Source of the DNA: Streptomyces sp. NRRL WC-3626
GTDB taxonomy: Bacteria > Actinomycetota > Actinomycetes > Streptomycetales > Streptomycetaceae
Direction of reading: 5' to 3'
NCBI RefSeq assembly: GCF_000718785.1
Contig: NZ_JOCA01000003.1
Span: 384,109-448,108 of the forward strand
DNA: 64,000 nucleotides
A program made the translations under genes and the position numbers. Shown here piece by piece: positions 61,673-64,000 of the stretch; the first letter of the stretch is position 1; every line of letters begins with the position of its first letter. The notes beneath the pieces are model-generated. The model made no database searches. It saw only the letters and a list, made by a program, of their open reading frames with translations, and was not told the origin of the DNA.

Positions 61673-62959
61673 TCAGGCGTGCGCCGGAGCCTGCCCGGCT
61701 GCCGCGTTCCCTTGCACCACCACACGGCTGCGTGCCAGCGACGGCTGGTTCTGCACCTCCGTGAGCTGCCGCCCGAGCCGAACCGCCAGCACCGTGATGC
61801 CGAGCGAGAACAGCAGGAAGATCACGACGTACGGCCCGTGCAGCGAGGCGCCGAGCGGTCCGCCGACCGCCGGCCCCACGGCCAGCGCGAGCTGCTTCAC
61901 CAGGGCGAACGCCGAGTTGTACTGCCCCGCCATCCCGGCCGGCGCGAGATCGGCGACCAGCGGCGCGAGCGTCGGCGACAGCAGCGACTCGCCGAGCCCG
62001 AACAGCGCGTAGGTGGAGATGAAGGCGGCGGTCGCCATCGTCTGGCTCCCGTCCCCCAGCCCCGCGTACCCGGCCACGGCCCACGCCACGGCCCAGATCA
62101 GCCCCACGGACGCGATCACGCGCGAGCGCTTGCGCCGCTCCACGAACCGCAGCACCGCGAACTGCGCGACCACGATCATCAGCGTGTTCGCCGCGAGCGC
62201 CGTCCCCAGCGCCGACGTGGAGATCCCGGCGGCCTCGACGCCGTACGCGCTCAGTCCCGACTCGAACTGTCCGTAGCAGGCGAAGAACAGCACGAAGCCC
62301 AGCACGCAGAGCTGGACCATGGCCCGGTTGCCCAGCAGCTGCTTCCAGCTGCCCTTCGTCGACGCGGCCGGAGCACCCTCGACACGCGGCGCGCGCGGCA
62401 TCCGCACGGTCGCCATCACCACGACCAGCAGCAGGAACATCGCCGCCTCGATCGCGAAGAGGAGGACGAAGGAGCCCGCTTTCGTCGGGTCGACGAGGTG
62501 ACCGCCGATGAGACCGCCGACGCCGAGCCCGAGGTTCTGCAGGAAGAACTGCATGGCGAACGCGCGTGAGCGGTTCTCCATGGTCGAGCAGTCCACGATC
62601 ATCGTCGCGAGCGCCGGCTGCATCACCGCCTGTCCCGCGCCCAGCGCCGAGGCGGAGACCAGCACGGTCGACGCACTGTTCGACAGACCGAGGCTCAGTG
62701 CCCCGATCGCGGCCGTGACCAGGGCGACGAGGAGCACCGGAAGCGGGCCGCGCCGCACGATCGCCCGTCCGGCGAACGGCAGCACGATCAGCGCGGCCAC
62801 GGCGAAGACGGCGAGTACCAGTCCCGCCGTCATGGCCCCCAGCCCTCGCACCTGCGCCACGTAGACGTACAGATACGGAACCGTGAAGCCCAGCCCGAAA
62901 GCGCTGAGTGCGTTGCCCACGTGGATCCGGCGCATCGCCGCGCCCATCTCCCTGGTCAC
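61673..62959 (-). CDS. MFS transporter
   Basis: A 428-residue major facilitator with 12 predicted helices (for example ALSAFGLGFTVPYLYVYVAQV, GLVLAVFAVAALIVLPFAGR, NLGLGVGGLIGGHLVD, YALFGLGESLLSPTLAPLVADL and VVIFLLFSLGITVLAVRLG). The first-loop DRxGRR-like element is FAGRAIVRRGPLP. Exporter of unknown compound, likely regulated by the divergent MarR gene. The GTG at 62959 follows GAGAGG by 5 nt; a GTG at 62965 (two codons longer) is adjacent to that ribosome binding site. Confidence 0.88.
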   Translation of the reverse strand: MTREMGAAMRRIHVGNALSAFGLGFTVPYLYVYVAQVRGLGAMTAGLVLAVFAVAALIVLPFAGRAIVRRGPLPVLLVALVTAAIGALSLGLSNSASTVLVSASALGAGQAVMQPALATMIVDCSTMENRSRAFAMQFFLQNLGLGVGGLIGGHLVDPTKAGSFVLLFAIEAAMFLLLVVVMATVRMPRAPRVEGAPAASTKGSWKQLLGNRAMVQLCVLGFVLFFACYGQFESGLSAYGVEAAGISTSALGTALAANTLMIVVAQFAVLRFVERRKRSRVIASVGLIWAVAWAVAGYAGLGDGSQTMATAAFISTYALFGLGESLLSPTLAPLVADLAPAGMAGQYNSAFALVKQLALAVGPAVGGPLGASLHGPYVVIFLLFSLGITVLAVRLGRQLTEVQNQPSLARSRVVVQGNAAAGQAPAHA

Positions 62960-63071
62960 GTTCACCTCTCTTCAAGTAGTTAGGAGTGAAGACTTAGAAC
63001 CTAAAGTTCGAAGCTAAAGAGTACACAGCGAAGGACTTCGAGGCAAAGGAAGGGCGTGCCATACTGCGGCC
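62960..63071. promoter_or_regulatory. Divergent MFS/marR operator-promoter region
   Basis: AT-rich 112-nt spacer. TTAG-AAC-CTAA (62994-63004) is an inverted repeat, followed by AGTTCGAAGCT, with a near copy of the TTAG/CTAA element on either side. CATACT at 63060-63065 lies 6 nt before the marR ATG and would give a leaderless marR transcript. Typical for MarR autoregulation; binding not shown. Confidence 0.5.
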
Positions 63072-63623
63072 ATGGGCGACACCTCGGACGGCCTCGGCGA
63101 GCCGACACTCGAAGAGCAGATCGCCGCGTACCAGCGCGAGTTCCAGGACCTCGACCCCCAGGTCGAGAAGATCGTCAACGCGCTGTCCCGGCTGAACCGC
63201 CGCATGAACGTCGCTTACGGCCGCCAGACCGCCGAGCTCGGCATCACCAACGCCGACTGGGAGGTCCTCAAGGCCCTCGTCCTCTCCGGTGCTCCCTATC
63301 GCATGGGTCCGAGCGACCTCGCGAAGCGCCTGGGGCTGACGCCGGCCGCCATGACCCACCGGATCGACCGCATGGTCGCCGAAGGGCTGGTCGACCGGGA
63401 GCGGGACGAGACCAACCGGGTCCGCGTGATCGTGGAGCTGACGGACACCGGCCGGGAGAAGTGGCTGGAGGCGATGCGCCTCGCCACGGTCTTCGAGGGG
63501 GACCTCCTCCAGGACCTCGACCAGGACGAGCGGACGGCACTGGGTGAGGTCCTCACCCGCCTGCTGCGCCGGGTGGAGCACGCCCAGCCGGACGCCGGCG
63601 GGCGACTCAGCGACCTGGACTGA
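63072..63623 (+). CDS. MarR-family transcriptional regulator
   Basis: A 183-residue winged-helix regulator. The recognition region is WEVLKALVLSGAPYRMGPSDLAKRLGLTPAAMTHRIDRMVAEGLVDRERDETNRVRV (about 58-115), with helices for dimerisation at both ends. It is divergent from the MFS gene; family members usually repress a divergent exporter and lose DNA binding when bound to a phenolic or oxidant. The ligand is unknown. The start is the ATG at 63072, directly after a -10 box. Confidence 0.9.
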   Translation: MGDTSDGLGEPTLEEQIAAYQREFQDLDPQVEKIVNALSRLNRRMNVAYGRQTAELGITNADWEVLKALVLSGAPYRMGPSDLAKRLGLTPAAMTHRIDRMVAEGLVDRERDETNRVRVIVELTDTGREKWLEAMRLATVFEGDLLQDLDQDERTALGEVLTRLLRRVEHAQPDAGGRLSDLD

Positions 63624-63643
63624 AAGATCTTGGGCTGAGACGG

Positions 63644-63672
63644 TTGACAGCCACCTGCCCGATCCGTAGGGT
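63644..63672 (+). promoter_or_regulatory. rrn operon promoter p1
   Basis: Consensus -35 TTGACA (63644-63649), a 17-bp spacer and -10 TAGGGT (63667-63672). Only 20 nt past the marR stop. Confidence 0.7.
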
Positions 63673-63805
63673 TCTTCGAGTTGCCACGGAGCCGTTACGG
63701 TTCACCGGCAGCACCTTCCGCCGCATCAGCGGCACTCAAAACCTCAGTACGACCTCCCAGCGGGAACGATTTCGGCATGTCCGAATTCGAATTCCGCCCC
63801 CCGAT

Positions 63806-63835
63806 TTGGGAAACACGGAGAGAGTCCGCTAAGGT
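63806..63835 (+). promoter_or_regulatory. rrn operon promoter p2 (candidate)
   Basis: TTGGGA (63806-63811), an 18-bp spacer and TAAGGT (63830-63835). Confidence 0.45.
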
Positions 63836-63888
63836 TTGAGACGTCGGAAGGGCCCAACAGCCCGGAAGACAAACCCCGCTGACTGGGG

Positions 63889-63917
63889 GTCAGGTCGAGA
63901 AAAAGATCTGATAGAGT
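63889..63917 (+). promoter_or_regulatory. rrn operon promoter p3 (candidate)
   Basis: A TAGAGT -10 (63912-63917) preceded by an A-rich spacer and a poor -35. The arrangement resembles downstream rRNA promoters of Streptomyces. Confidence 0.45.
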
Positions 63918-64000
63918 CGGAAACGCAAGACCGAAGGGAAGCGCCCGGAGGAAAGCCCGAGAGGGTGAGTACAAAGGAAGCGTCCGTTCCTTGAGAACTC
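63918..64000 (+). other. rRNA operon leader, 16S gene just outside the window
   Basis: The last positions, TTCCTTGAGAACTC, match the conserved sequence that directly precedes 16S rRNA in Streptomyces operons. The leader has A/G-rich antitermination-like stretches (GGAAACGCAAGACC, GGAGGAAAGCCC). No mature rRNA base is included, so no rRNA feature is called. Confidence 0.7.

Overview
This window is a very GC-rich actinobacterial chromosome segment, almost certainly Streptomyces. The evidence is the bldC, atrA and lsr2-like genes, dense GTG starts, 4-nt GTGA/ATGA gene overlaps, and a gene order (dnaX-purD-purC-purSQL-purF-purM-vdh-bldC-hrpA ... atrA-ndh) that, from memory, matches the SCO4067-SCO4122 core region of S. 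coelicolor. There is no prophage, transposase, CRISPR array or large biosynthetic cluster. The window is conserved core chromosome with a few less-described gene sets. No database searches were run; all calls come from reading the sequence.

Layout. (1) 1-8.2 kb: the end of a penicillin-acylase gene, translationally coupled to a siderophore-type acyltransferase, a DUF985 cupin and an SDR reductase. Then come a CopC-CopD copper protein and two tandem Stealth sugar-phosphate transferases. (2) 8.3-29.5 kb: tRNA-Ser, the SRP RNA, dnaX, and the scattered de novo purine genes purD, purC, purS-purQ-purL, purF and purM. Interspersed are a degenerate M48-like membrane protein, an N,N-dimethylformamidase-like protein, an ABC exporter with DesK/DesR-type two-component genes, three tRNA-Gly genes, an Lsr2-like nucleoid protein, a MDMPI-type protein and a META-domain lipoprotein. 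(3) 29.6-38.6 kb: DUF3073, valine dehydrogenase, the developmental regulator BldC, a tiny CxxC protein, the giant helicase HrpA, and a tRNA-Phe/Asp/Glu group with a perfect ParB-binding parS site embedded in it.

(4) 38.7-49 kb: a membrane phosphoesterase, a zincin, a lipoprotein, and a DEAD-box helicase whose C-terminal RG-rich tail is knocked out of frame by one missing base. These are followed by tRNA-Lys, DUF3040, a second NarL-type two-component pair with a domain-swapped RibD-like enzyme, initiator tRNA-Met, and an M23 cell-wall peptidase behind a ydaO (c-di-AMP) riboswitch. (5) 49-57 kb: a PrsW-family protease, trmB, an LhgO-like oxidase, a sporulation-associated HTH/TPR-like protein and an asparagine-synthetase-like protein lacking key catalytic residues. 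(6) 57.3-64 kb: atrA, type II NADH dehydrogenase, a PAS-SpoIIE phosphatase with HATPase, and a divergent MFS/MarR pair. Last is the multi-promoter leader of a ribosomal RNA operon, whose 16S gene lies just beyond the right edge.

How the genes fit together. The purine genes encode most of the path from PRPP to SAICAR (PurF, PurD, PurSQL, PurM, PurC). Several core genes (purD, purF, the MDMPI protein, marR, probably dnaX) have a -10 hexamer 6-9 nt before the start codon, so they are likely transcribed leaderless. BldC, AtrA, the sporulation protein, the Lsr2-like protein and the riboswitch-controlled peptidase give the region a developmental and cell-wall flavour. parS and the rRNA operon fit a location on the oriC-proximal core arm.
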